This document shows positions 39,968 to 49,400 of a DNA stretch of 51,130 bases, one piece after another. The first letter of the stretch is position 1. Each line of letters opens with the position of its first letter. The notes under the pieces were generated by a model, which made no database searches, was not told where the DNA came from, and saw only the letters and a list, made by a program, of their open reading frames with translations. The DNA is from Campylobacterales bacterium (GTDB lineage: Bacteria > Campylobacterota > Campylobacteria > Campylobacterales > Sulfurospirillaceae): positions 1 through 51,130 of the forward strand of contig JAFGFU010000034.1 of assembly GCA_016930915.1 (NCBI GenBank), written 5' to 3'. Both the position numbers and the translations under genes were made by a program.

Positions 39968-41056
39968 ATGAAGAAAATTTTAATACTTCTTGCACTCTCT
40001 TTAACACTTTTTCATTCCTCCATTGTTGCTGAAGAGAGTGCTTATCAGAATTACGCAAAATCCATTTTTCTCTCTGTTGAGCAGATGCCTCAAAAAGTTT
40101 ATGTAGGACAAGTATTTCCAATTAAAGTGAAAGCTATTGTTGCTCATTCAAATATAGATACCTTATCCACAACATTTTCAACACCAAATAGCATTGAGAT
40201 CATCAATCAACAATCACCTTGGGTTGTTTCAAGTAATAATACGTATGAAAATACATTTTATTTTAAAATAAATACAGCAAATGCCAAACTCCCTAGTATC
40301 AGTGTTTCACTGATAAAAAATAAAGAGCCCCTAGAAAGTGCCATACTGACACTCTCTACACCGAGCATCATTCAGCTAAAAAAAGAGGATTTTTTTAGCA
40401 ATGTCATTGCACAAACACTGGTTGTTAATAAATATAAAACAACAACATTTGATGCAAAAAATGTGATGACGGTCTTAGAAATTGAAGCGACAGAAGCAAA
40501 TCTCAAAGACTTTAAACTTAAAGGAATTACTAAAAGTGGTATAGACTCATTCTCCGATAATGGTAGCAGTCAAAAAATATATTATTATGCCATTTTGCCT
40601 AATTATCAAAAGAATTTTGAATTTACGTATTTTGACCTACGAGGCAATAAATTTACTAAAATTTCGCTTCCAATAATCATTGATAACGAAGAAGTAAGTA
40701 CTCAATTGGGATTAAATCCCAAAGAAAGTATTTTTGAATTTTATAAAAGTATTGCCTATGCTGTTTTAGCTTTTCTTTTTTTCATTATCGTATTAAAATA
40801 CCGTAAATGGTACTACTTCGTGGCTTCGCTTCTTTTTTTAGCACTTTATTTTTTAGATCAAAATCCGCTCAATCATATAAAACTCAAAGTGGGTAGTACT
40901 ATAAAAATTCTTCCAATGGAACACTCTACAATATTTTATACGAGTGAAAAAATTCTTAATGTTGAAAAATTGGGTGAAAGAGAAAATTATATTAAGATTT
41001 TACTTCCTGATGGAAAAATTGGATGGACAGAGTATGAAAATATTAGCAAGAATTAG
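39968..41056 (+). CDS. Membrane-anchored periplasmic protein with SH3-like end
   Basis: A 362-residue protein of unknown function. Residues 1-19 are a signal peptide (MKKILILLALSLTLFHSSI), 30-260 look like beta-sandwich modules (QMPQKVYVGQVFPIKVKAIV recalls BatD-type domains), two membrane helices lie at about 270-305, and the last 60 residues (LKVGSTIKILPMEHSTIF and GKIGWTEYENI) fit a bacterial SH3 domain. I chose the ATG at 39968 because it starts a proper signal peptide after purQ. The same slot between purQ and plsC is filled in Campylobacter. It overlaps plsC by 23 bases. Confidence 0.75.
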   Translation: MKKILILLALSLTLFHSSIVAEESAYQNYAKSIFLSVEQMPQKVYVGQVFPIKVKAIVAHSNIDTLSTTFSTPNSIEIINQQSPWVVSSNNTYENTFYFKINTANAKLPSISVSLIKNKEPLESAILTLSTPSIIQLKKEDFFSNVIAQTLVVNKYKTTTFDAKNVMTVLEIEATEANLKDFKLKGITKSGIDSFSDNGSSQKIYYYAILPNYQKNFEFTYFDLRGNKFTKISLPIIIDNEEVSTQLGLNPKESIFEFYKSIAYAVLAFLFFIIVLKYRKWYYFVASLLFLALYFLDQNPLNHIKLKVGSTIKILPMEHSTIFYTSEKILNVEKLGERENYIKILLPDGKIGWTEYENISKN

Positions 41057-41720
41057 AGCTATTTTTATTGCTATTGAATTTAGTATTACTGTTTTAATCA
41101 CCGTTGTTTTCATGTATATTTTTTCCAAAAACACACGACCCGTTCGTCGTTTTTGGGCAAAGCTACAAACCTACCTCATTGGTTTTACGATTCATACTAA
41201 AGGTGAACTTTGCGAGAAAACAACGCTTCTGGTGATGAATCATCAAAGTTTACTCGATATTGTCATCCTTGAAGCGATTCATCCTAAAGATTTGTGTTGG
41301 GTGGCTAAAAAAGAGATTGGTGATATTCCTCTTTTTGGGCATATTTTAAAAGCACCAAAGATGATTGCTATTGATAGAAATGATAAGCGCTCCATTGTAA
41401 AACTGATTAAAACAGGGCAAGACAGACTCAATCAAGGGCGTGTTTTGGCTATGTTTCCTGAAGGAACACGTGGGCGTGGAGACAAACTTCTTAAATTTCA
41501 AAGTGGTGCAAAAATTGTAGCGGAAAAGTTGAACCTTATTGTGCAACCTGCTGTGATTATTGGCGCACGCAATGTCCTTGATTCAAAGACACTTTTAGCC
41601 AATGGTGGCGATGTGCATGTTATCTTTTTAGACCCCATCAATCCCAACGAAGATGAACAGTGGTATGAAAAAATGCATGATGCAATGAGTAAAACCTTGC
41701 AAGAGCACACTTCTTCTTAA
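41034..41720 (+). CDS. plsC: 1-acylglycerol-3-phosphate acyltransferase
   Basis: PlsC adds the second acyl chain to make phosphatidic acid. The 228-residue product has an N-terminal membrane helix (about 10-30), the catalytic NHQSLLD (HX4D) motif and the substrate motif FPEGTRGRG, followed by VQPAVIIGARNVL. The ATG at 41034 lies within the end of the SH3 protein gene and gives the right length; an earlier in-frame Met would add 30 unlikely residues. Confidence 0.93.
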   Translation: MKILARIRAIFIAIEFSITVLITVVFMYIFSKNTRPVRRFWAKLQTYLIGFTIHTKGELCEKTTLLVMNHQSLLDIVILEAIHPKDLCWVAKKEIGDIPLFGHILKAPKMIAIDRNDKRSIVKLIKTGQDRLNQGRVLAMFPEGTRGRGDKLLKFQSGAKIVAEKLNLIVQPAVIIGARNVLDSKTLLANGGDVHVIFLDPINPNEDEQWYEKMHDAMSKTLQEHTSS

Positions 41721-41731
41721 TTAACTGCTAC

Positions 41732-41782
41732 AAAAGTGGCTTTTTTTCTTGGCTCTTTTTGATACAATAGCGCCACTTTTTT
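41732..41782 (+). terminator. Possible plsC terminator around the htpG promoter
   Basis: AAAAGTGGC (41732-41740) can pair with GCCACTTTT (41772-41780), followed by TT. The 31-base loop contains the htpG -10 box, so transcripts from plsC and from htpG would fold differently. The large loop makes termination uncertain. Confidence 0.4.
41763..41768 (+). promoter_or_regulatory. -10 box of htpG
   Basis: TACAAT preceded by CTTTTTGA, the group's usual pattern. Transcription would begin near 41775, giving a leader of about 80 bases before the ATG at 41855. Confidence 0.6.
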
Positions 41783-41835
41783 GGATTTTTCAAAGTGCTT
41801 TCTTCTTTACATGTAAAGCATTTGAAAAAATCCAA
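41781..41835 (+). promoter_or_regulatory. Long leader stem-loop upstream of htpG
   Basis: The arms 41781-41801 and 41815-41835 are near-perfect inverted repeats (21 bases each, one single-base bulge on either side), with a TTTACATGTAAA word at the loop edge. The structure ends 5 bases before the AAAGGA ribosome site. It could be a leader hairpin controlling stability or translation of a heat-shock mRNA. Confidence 0.6.
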
Positions 41836-41854
41836 TTACTAAAGGAAATATAAA

Positions 41855-43726
41855 ATGTCAAAACATCAATTTCAAACCGAAGTCACTCAACTTCTGGACC
41901 TTATGATTCACTCTTTGTATTCAAACAAAGAGATCTTTTTACGCGAACTTATCTCCAATGCTTCCGATGCACTGGATAAGTTAAATTATCTCACGTTAAC
42001 CGATGAGAAATACAAAGCACTCTCGTATGTGCCACGCATTGACATCGCCATCAACAAAGAAGCCAAAACACTCACACTGAGTGACAGTGGCATTGGTATG
42101 AACGAAGAAGATTTGGTTGAGAACCTTGGAACCATTGCAAAAAGTGGTACAAAATCCTTCTTACAAAACCTCAGTGGTGACAAAAAGAAAGATTCAAGCC
42201 TTATTGGTCAGTTTGGTGTTGGTTTTTACTCAGCGTTTATGGTTGCTAACAAAATTGAAGTTATAAGCCGCAAAGCAGGTGAAGAAAAAGCGTATATGTG
42301 GAGCTCAACCGCGGGTGCTGAGTATGAAATCACCGAAGTATCAAAAGAAAGCCACGGCACGTCCATTACCTTACATATGAAAGACGATGAAGATGAATTT
42401 TTAGAGTTTTACCGCATTCAAAGTGTCATCAAAAAATACTCAAACCACATTCCTTTTCCTATTTTTATGGATAAAGAAGTGAAAGAATTTGACGATGAAG
42501 GCAAAGAAAAAAGCGTTGAACTTAAAAATGAGCAAATCAACAAAGCAAGCGCTTTGTGGACGGTAGCAAAAAGCCAAATCAAACCTGAAGAGTACAAAGA
42601 CTTTTACCAACAAATCTCTCACGACAGTACCGATCCACTGCTTTGGAGCCACACAAAAGCTGAAGGAAAATTTGAGTACACCACCCTCTTCTACATTCCA
42701 TCCACACCTCCAATGGATTTGTTTAGAATGGACTACAAGCCAGGCGTTAAGCTCTATGTTAAACGTGTTTTCATTACGGACGATGAGAAAGAACTTTTAC
42801 CAACTTACCTTCGTTTTGTCAAAGGTATTATCGATGCGGAAGACCTGCCACTTAACGTCAGCCGTGAGATTTTACAACAAAACAAAGTGCTTGAGACCAT
42901 CAAAAAAGCTTCGGTTAAAAAAATCCTGAGTGAGCTGAAATCTCTCAAAGAAAAAGAGAGCGACAAATACCTAGAGTTTTACAAAAATTTCGGTCGTGTT
43001 GTTAAAGAAGGACTTTACAATGACTGGGAAAATAAAGAAGCACTACTAGAGCTTGTACTGTTCAAATCGTCAAAATGCGATGGCTTAGTAAGCCTTAAAG
43101 AGTATAAAGAAGCGATGAAAGAAGATCAAAAAAGCATCTACTACATCACGGGAGAGAATGAGAAATTATTGAAAAATTCTCCGCTTATTGAGCAATTTAA
43201 AGCCAAAGACATCGAAGTCTTGCTTTTGGATGAAGAAGTCGATGCCATCGTCTTCCCAATGGTGGGCGAGTACGATAAAACACCTATAAAACCTGTCAAT
43301 AACTCAGACATTGATGAAGAAATCAAAGAAGATAAAGCCAAAGTCGAAGAAGATGAAAAAACCTATAAAGAGATTTTGGTTAAAATGAAAGAAATCCTCA
43401 AAGACGATGCGAAAGATGTCAAAATTTCTAGCCGTTTGAGTGACTCTCCATCATGCCTCGTGTACGATAAAAACGACCCAGACTTCCAAATGCAACAGAT
43501 GCTCAAACAAATGGGACAAGACAATCTTCCAACCGTTAAACCTATCTTAGAGATCAATCCTGAGCATGAAATCTTCAAAAAGCTTAGCGCTAAAGCCGAT
43601 CTTTTAGAACTTAGTGACATCGCTTTTTTACTTCTTGATCAAGCAAAACTTCAAGAAGGCATGAAAATCGAAGATACAGCAGCGTTTGCTAAACGCTTGA
43701 ACCGTTTTATCGCTAAAGCGCTTTAA
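41855..43726 (+). CDS. htpG: Hsp90 chaperone HtpG
   Basis: HtpG is the bacterial Hsp90. The 623-residue product has the GHKL ATPase domain with [33 protein letters not shown] and [15 protein letters not shown], a middle domain with [11 protein letters not shown] and [16 protein letters not shown], and a C-terminal dimerisation domain. Length is normal for the family. It follows plsC after a 134-base gap holding its own promoter and a long leader hairpin. Confidence 0.98.
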   Translation: MSKHQFQTEVTQLLDLMIHSLYSNKEIFLRELISNASDALDKLNYLTLTDEKYKALSYVPRIDIAINKEAKTLTLSDSGIGMNEEDLVENLGTIAKSGTKSFLQNLSGDKKKDSSLIGQFGVGFYSAFMVANKIEVISRKAGEEKAYMWSSTAGAEYEITEVSKESHGTSITLHMKDDEDEFLEFYRIQSVIKKYSNHIPFPIFMDKEVKEFDDEGKEKSVELKNEQINKASALWTVAKSQIKPEEYKDFYQQISHDSTDPLLWSHTKAEGKFEYTTLFYIPSTPPMDLFRMDYKPGVKLYVKRVFITDDEKELLPTYLRFVKGIIDAEDLPLNVSREILQQNKVLETIKKASVKKILSELKSLKEKESDKYLEFYKNFGRVVKEGLYNDWENKEALLELVLFKSSKCDGLVSLKEYKEAMKEDQKSIYYITGENEKLLKNSPLIEQFKAKDIEVLLLDEEVDAIVFPMVGEYDKTPIKPVNNSDIDEEIKEDKAKVEEDEKTYKEILVKMKEILKDDAKDVKISSRLSDSPSCLVYDKNDPDFQMQQMLKQMGQDNLPTVKPILEINPEHEIFKKLSAKADLLELSDIAFLLLDQAKLQEGMKIEDTAAFAKRLNRFIAKAL

Positions 43727-43733
43727 AAACACT

Positions 43734-43765
43734 CTTACATGTAAGGATTTTTCCTTACATGTAAA
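43734..43765. repeat. Hairpin of two TTACATGTAA words after htpG
   Basis: Bases 43735-43747 pair with 43752-43764 (13 bp) around TTTT. Both arms contain the palindromic word. No T-run follows, so it is not a classical terminator; a third copy lies at 43814, within the presumed leader of the next gene. Confidence 0.7.
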
Positions 43766-43797
43766 CGTAAATCAACTCTGGGGTGATGTTTAATGGA

Positions 43798-43803
43798 TAC
43801 AAT
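43798..43803 (+). promoter_or_regulatory. -10 box of the response regulator-sensor pair
   Basis: TACAAT preceded by AATGGA. The expected transcript start near 43810 supports the ATG at 43834 as start codon rather than upstream ATGs at 43783-43786. Confidence 0.5.
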
Positions 43804-43833
43804 CATAGTTGCATTACATGTAAAAAGGCTTAC

Positions 43834-44487
43834 ATGCTAAAAGTAATGATTATTGAAGATGAACCTCTTATCGCCCTAAACCTTGAAAAGCTTTTAGAAA
43901 AAAAAGGCTTTGAAGTCACAGGACATGCTAGTAATTGGGAAGAAGCACACACACTTTTTCATGCCACTAAACCCCATATTGTCCTTAGTGACATCAAACT
44001 TGAAAATGACGAATCAGGCATTGACATTGTAAAGCAGTTAAAAAAAATGAATGATTTTTGCGTCATATATCTGACCTCCTATGGCGATGATGCGATGATT
44101 GAAAAAGCATTGAGCACCAATCCTGCTGCTTATATTACCAAGCCTTTTAAAGAAATTGACCTCAATGCTGCCTTAAAACTTGTTTCCTCAAAAATTAAAA
44201 ATAAAAACATCAATCCTGATTTTTACTACAATAAAGAAACACAATCCCTTTTTTATAAAAATGAGCAGATTATTTTATCTAAACAAGAAGCTGATCTTTT
44301 TCATATTTGCTATTTAAGCAAAGGCTTTTTTATTCCGATGTCTAACATAGAGTATTATATTTGGGGCAATGAACAGATAAGTGACTCAACACGAAGAGGC
44401 TTGATTCATCGTTTGCGCAAAAAATTAAACGATACCATCTTTGAGTATTCCAGTGGACTAGGGTGTAAAGTGGATGAAATAGCATGA
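43834..44487 (+). CDS. Response regulator with C-terminal winged-helix domain
   Basis: A 217-residue two-component regulator. The receiver has IIEDEP (6-11), phospho-acceptor Asp53 (LSDIKL) and Lys in ITKPFKEIDLNAAL. The C-terminal 80 residues (LSKQEADLFHICYL, RRGLIHRLRKKLND) resemble an OmpR-type DNA-binding winged helix, though shorter than usual. The ATG at 43834 has an AAAAGG site 5 bases ahead. It overlaps the sensor kinase by 4 bases. A target is not evident; the exoprotein gene downstream is a candidate. Confidence 0.85.
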   Translation: MLKVMIIEDEPLIALNLEKLLEKKGFEVTGHASNWEEAHTLFHATKPHIVLSDIKLENDESGIDIVKQLKKMNDFCVIYLTSYGDDAMIEKALSTNPAAYITKPFKEIDLNAALKLVSSKIKNKNINPDFYYNKETQSLFYKNEQIILSKQEADLFHICYLSKGFFIPMSNIEYYIWGNEQISDSTRRGLIHRLRKKLNDTIFEYSSGLGCKVDEIA

Positions 44488-46370
44488 AAACTCTATTTTT
44501 TATTTTTTTTCTAAGCGTTCATCTCTTCGCCGCAACATCCATTGCCGAAAAATCAGCACAACTCCACCTTACGCAAGAACAAAAGCAATGGCTTCTTGAG
44601 CATCCTCGTATCATCGTTGGGATGGATCCTGATTATGCACCGTATGAGTGGGTCGATGAGCAGGGCAATTTCATAGGCATTGTAGTTGATTATCTGCATG
44701 AACTTGAACAAATACTGGGTGTGCGCTTTGAGATCGTCAAAAACAAATCATGGGAGGAGTTGCTTCTTCTTGCCAAAAAGGGTGAGTTGGACATGCTAAC
44801 GAGCATTGTCAAAACGCCAGAGCGCTCCACATATCTGAGCTTTAGTGAGCCTTATCATAGCTCACCTACGATTATTGTCGATAATGGAAAAGGTGCGTTT
44901 ATAGGGAGTTTAAAACAACTCAACACCAAAAGAGTCGTTGTTGAAAAAGAGTATTTTATGGCGGAGTTTATCAAAAAAAAATACCCCCAAATTCTGCTTC
45001 TCTTAGCACCTTCCACCAAAGAAGCGTTAAAAATGGTACAAAATGGAGAAGCCGATGCCTATGTGGGTGATGCCAATCTTGTGGATTATGTGATTAAAAA
45101 AAACCATTTAAGTTCATTACGTTTTTCAGGACAAACAGAATACATCAGTCATCAAGCATTTGCTTTTACCAAGGGCAATGAAGCGTTAGCGCCTATTTTC
45201 AGCCAAGCGATGGCGACCATTCCCAAAGAGGAATTTGATGCCATGTTTCATTACTGGCTGAGTCTTGATTATGGGATAAATCGTGAAACGCTCATCACAT
45301 ACAGCCTCTTCATTGCGCTTATATTTACCGTGATAGGTTACTGGATTTATCGATTGCGCCAAGAGATTAACCAGCGAAAAAGTGCAGAGCAAAAACTTAA
45401 AACAAGTGAAGAGCTCTATCGTGAGCTCACCGAAGATGTCACCGATGTGATTTGGAAAGCCAATAGCCAGCATATTTTAACCTACATCAGCCCTAGCGTG
45501 GAAGATCAGTTAGGGTTTCGTCCTGATGAATTAGTGGGTCATCATGTGTTTGAAATGTTTACCGATGAGGGCATTGCTATCGTTATGGAGCGCATCAAAC
45601 AGAGAAAAGAGAGCAAAGAAGAAGCCGTAAACGATGTTTACTCCATATTTGAAGTGCAACATAAGTGCAAAGATGGCTCGTTTATCTGGGGAGAGGTTAT
45701 CTCAAAAGCAGTTTATGATGCAAACAAAAATATCATAGGTTACCACGGCATTAGCAGAGATACCACCGCACGTAAAGCAATGGAGCGAGAACAAGAGTTG
45801 TTGTATCAAGAGTTAGACCACAGGGTTAAAAATAACCTTCAAGTCATCTCTAGCATCATCTCATTACACTCGTTACAAGAAGATACATCACGCTCACTTG
45901 AAGACATTCACAACACCATCTTGGCTATCTCTTTAGCCCATGACAAACTCCATCAAAACGCAACACGCAAAACATTGGAGATTAAACAGTATGTCACCGC
46001 TTTGTTGGATAACCTACTTGCAAGTTCTGTCTTAGACATTCAAAAAGAGGTACACTCTCCTGAACTGTACCTAAGCGCACAATACTCCATCACCCTTGGC
46101 ATCATCATCAATGAATTTGTAAGTAACTCCATCAAATATGCCTTTAAAGGCATACGCTCACCGAAAATTACCGTGACCATTCAAAAAGAAGACGGTTTTA
46201 TTGCCATTTTAGTCTCCGATAATGGCATAGGTTTCAAAAAAGAAGAAGCACCCAATTCTGGCATTGGACTGGACATCATCACAACACTCATCAAAAGTAA
46301 ATTTAAAACCGATGTACGTTTTTTTAACAACAACGGGACATCTATGGCTCTAAAAATTCCTTACATGTAA
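44484..46370 (+). CDS. Hybrid-input sensor kinase: solute-binding, PAS and HisKA_2 domains
   Basis: A 628-residue membrane sensor. Order: signal peptide (1-17, ending HLFAA), periplasmic solute-binding domain of the SBP_bac_3 type (about 40-262, GMDPDYAPYEWVDEQGNFIG and DMLTSIVKTPERSTYLSFS), membrane helix (about 271-290), short coiled coil, PAS/PAC domain (about 308-432), then HisKA_2 with His446 in LDHRVKNNLQVISSI and an ATPase domain. It should sense a small periplasmic ligand such as an amino acid. The stop codon lies inside a TTACATGTAA word (46361), the only copy in that frame. Confidence 0.88.
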   Translation: MKTLFFIFFLSVHLFAATSIAEKSAQLHLTQEQKQWLLEHPRIIVGMDPDYAPYEWVDEQGNFIGIVVDYLHELEQILGVRFEIVKNKSWEELLLLAKKGELDMLTSIVKTPERSTYLSFSEPYHSSPTIIVDNGKGAFIGSLKQLNTKRVVVEKEYFMAEFIKKKYPQILLLLAPSTKEALKMVQNGEADAYVGDANLVDYVIKKNHLSSLRFSGQTEYISHQAFAFTKGNEALAPIFSQAMATIPKEEFDAMFHYWLSLDYGINRETLITYSLFIALIFTVIGYWIYRLRQEINQRKSAEQKLKTSEELYRELTEDVTDVIWKANSQHILTYISPSVEDQLGFRPDELVGHHVFEMFTDEGIAIVMERIKQRKESKEEAVNDVYSIFEVQHKCKDGSFIWGEVISKAVYDANKNIIGYHGISRDTTARKAMEREQELLYQELDHRVKNNLQVISSIISLHSLQEDTSRSLEDIHNTILAISLAHDKLHQNATRKTLEIKQYVTALLDNLLASSVLDIQKEVHSPELYLSAQYSITLGIIINEFVSNSIKYAFKGIRSPKITVTIQKEDGFIAILVSDNGIGFKKEEAPNSGIGLDIITTLIKSKFKTDVRFFNNNGTSMALKIPYM

Positions 46371-46425
46371 ATATCATTTAAGAAAATTATCAGTTTCATC
46401 AAACACCCTTCAAACTCTTATTTGT

Positions 46426-46431
46426 TATAGT
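46426..46431 (+). promoter_or_regulatory. -10 box of the exoprotein gene
   Basis: TATAGT preceded by TTATTTGT, 32 bases before the ATG at 46463, with AAGGA (46451-46455) as ribosome site. It fits the pattern of the other promoters here but with one mismatch. Confidence 0.45.
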
Positions 46432-46462
46432 AATAACAAGAAATTATGACAAGGAATTGACG

Positions 46463-49400
46463 ATGAAACATTCCCCCGATTTTAGTTCACGTTTTAGAAT
46501 CCTCAAAGGCGGAAAAATATCGCTTGTTGTCTCTGCTCTCATGGTAACAACAACCCTGCTTCATGCAGCCCCTAGTGGTGGCGTGGTCACCAGTGGTAGT
46601 GCGAGTATCGCCCACAGTGGCAGTGTCACCACCATTAACCAAAGCTCTCAAAAAGCCTCCATTAACTGGCAAAACTTCTCGATTGGTGCCACAGAAACTG
46701 TAAACTTTCATCAACCCAGTGTCAATGCCATTACTTTAAACAGGGCTGTGGGCAATGAAAAGAGTATTATCTCTGGAGCCCTTAATGCCAATGGACAAGT
46801 GTGGATTTTAAACTCCAATGGCGTGCTCTTTAACTCCAGTGCCAAAGTCAATACCGCAGGACTCTTAGCCACCACGATGCAGTTAAGCGATGAGGATTTT
46901 CAAAATGGCGTTTATAGTTTTAAAGGTGACTCTAGCGCTTCAGTCATAAACTTAGGGGAAATCACTATCCGTGATGGCGGTTACGCTTCACTTCTAGCCC
47001 ATAGCGTACAAAACGAAGGAACCATAAAAGCCATTCATGGAACGGTAACTTTAACAGGTGCACGTGAAGCAACGATAAATCTCAATGGCAACTCTTTAGT
47101 CTCTCTCAAAGTCGATAAAGGAGTCCTAGACGCTCTCGTTGAAAACAAAGGGGCGATTTACGCCGATGGTGGCGAAGTCTACCTTACGACTAATGCGGTG
47201 GGTGAACTTTTAAAAGGTGTCGTCAATAACACAGGCATTGTTGAAGCAAACTCTATCGATGATATCACAGGTAAAGTAGAACTGTATGCACACGGCGGAG
47301 CTTTACATGTAAGCGGAACGCTTGAAGCTGAGGGTGGTTTTATAGAGACTTCGGGAAAATCGTTACATGTGGAAGACTCAACCATCATCAAAACCAAAAA
47401 ATGGTTGCTTGACCCCGTCAACATGACCATTGAAAATACAGGTGGAGCGAGTTTAACAGGAGCAAGTGTGAGTGCAACTGCGATACAAAATGCGTTAAGC
47501 ACAGCAGATATAGAGCTACAAGCAACCACCAATATTACTGTCAATGAAAACATTACTTGGAGTACAGACAAACAGTTAAAATTATCAGCCGATAGTATAA
47601 ATGTCAACAAAACCATCGAAAACACCAATACCGCCAACGGCGGTGTTTACTTTAGTGCTACCAATGTCCGAGATAAAGTCGTCTTTGGAACAGATGGTAA
47701 AGTCATCATCCACAACCCGTATCAAATCCAATGGATGAATCAAGCGCTGGCTGGAAAGTATGAACTTGGAAGCGATATAAATTTAAACGGCTTTACATGG
47801 GTGCCTATTATTACAAGTGAAGTAAGTTCTATTGATGGTGAGACGATAACTAATTATTATGGCTTCTCAGGAACCTTTGATGGCTTAGGACACACCATCT
47901 CAAACTTAACTATCAGTGATGCTACAAAAGATAAGGTAGGATTTTTTGGAGAAACAACTGGTGCTACGATAAAAAATGTTGGTTTGGTAAATGTTAATAT
48001 CACAGGTAAAGATACTGTAGGAACATTGGTAGGATCAAATAATGGTACATCAACCATTGAAAACGCTTATGCCACAGGTTCTGTGAGTGGAGTTCGTTGG
48101 GTAGGTGGTTTAGTTGGAGAAAATATAAATTCTTCAACCATCAAAAACTCCTACGCCATCGTAACGGTAAGTGCAACTGTTGAACAAGTAAGTGGATTAG
48201 TAGGAAATCGTGGTTCAAATGCACCCATTATCAATTCGTATGCTTCAGGAACAGTGACTGGAACAACTACTGATGTGGGTGGTTTGGTAGGATATTATAG
48301 TGGTGGTACAGGTGGTGTCACGAACTCTTACTACGACAATCAAGCTAATACTGTAGGTACTATGGGTGATACTGGTTTTGGTAAAACAAAAAGTGAGATT
48401 ATCACTCTTGCAAAAGCAAATTGGAGTGATACTTTTTGGGGAACTTCGGGAGATACTATCGAGGGTTATACGACAGATATCATCGCCCTTCCAGTCCTAA
48501 AAACATTTTTTAAACCAACAGCAACTCTGTTTAATAGTGGCTATGGAACATCAGCAAACCCCTACACCATCACCAACTGGACACAACTGCAAAACATCAA
48601 CTACAACACCGCTACACTTAGCAAATACTTCACCCTCTCAAACAACATAGACAATACAACCGCAGGCTACACAAACAGCGGTGCAGGGTTTGTGCCGACT
48701 GGAACTCAAGCAAATCAATTTAAAGGAACCTTTGACGGCTTAGGGAATACCATCTCAGATTTGTATATTAACCGCCCAACTACGAACCATGTTGGATTAT
48801 TTGGTTTCGGAAATGGTGCTACAATACGCAATATTGGCATTGTCAATGCCAATATAACAGGCAACATTGGAACCGGTGGATTGGCGGGACTCGTCAATGA
48901 TGGAACCATCACCAATGCTTATGCTACTGGCAGTGTAACGGGAGAAGGTAATATGGTCGGTGGGCTTGTGGGAACGATTAGTGGTTCCACTATCACAAAT
49001 AGTTACGCTACGGTGGGTGTAATAGGTAGTGGCAATGAAGTCGGTGGGCTTGTGGGAGGTGCTTACTCCACATCATCGATCGCAAATAGTTACGCCACAG
49101 GAAGTGTGGAGGGAGTAAGTAATATCGGTGGACTTATAGGTGTACTTTACAACAGCTCAACGATTACAAATAGTTACGCCACAGGAAGTGTAACGGGAAC
49201 AAGTGTGTACGGTGGACTTTTGGGTGGGTTTAACAGCGGAGGCGCTGTCACTAACAGCTATTGGGATACCCAAACCTCTGGACAAACAAATTCAGCACGT
49301 GGTCTGGGCAAAACCACTGCCCAAATGCAAGATCCACTCCTGTACGCCAATGCAGGATGGAATAGCACAATATGGGCATATGGAAGTGGTAGTGGAGTAG

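Noticed and set aside
47179-47637. Open frame of 152 codons on the minus strand
   Set aside because: Complement of the repetitive exoprotein gene; valine- and serine-rich with no ribosome site or family pattern.
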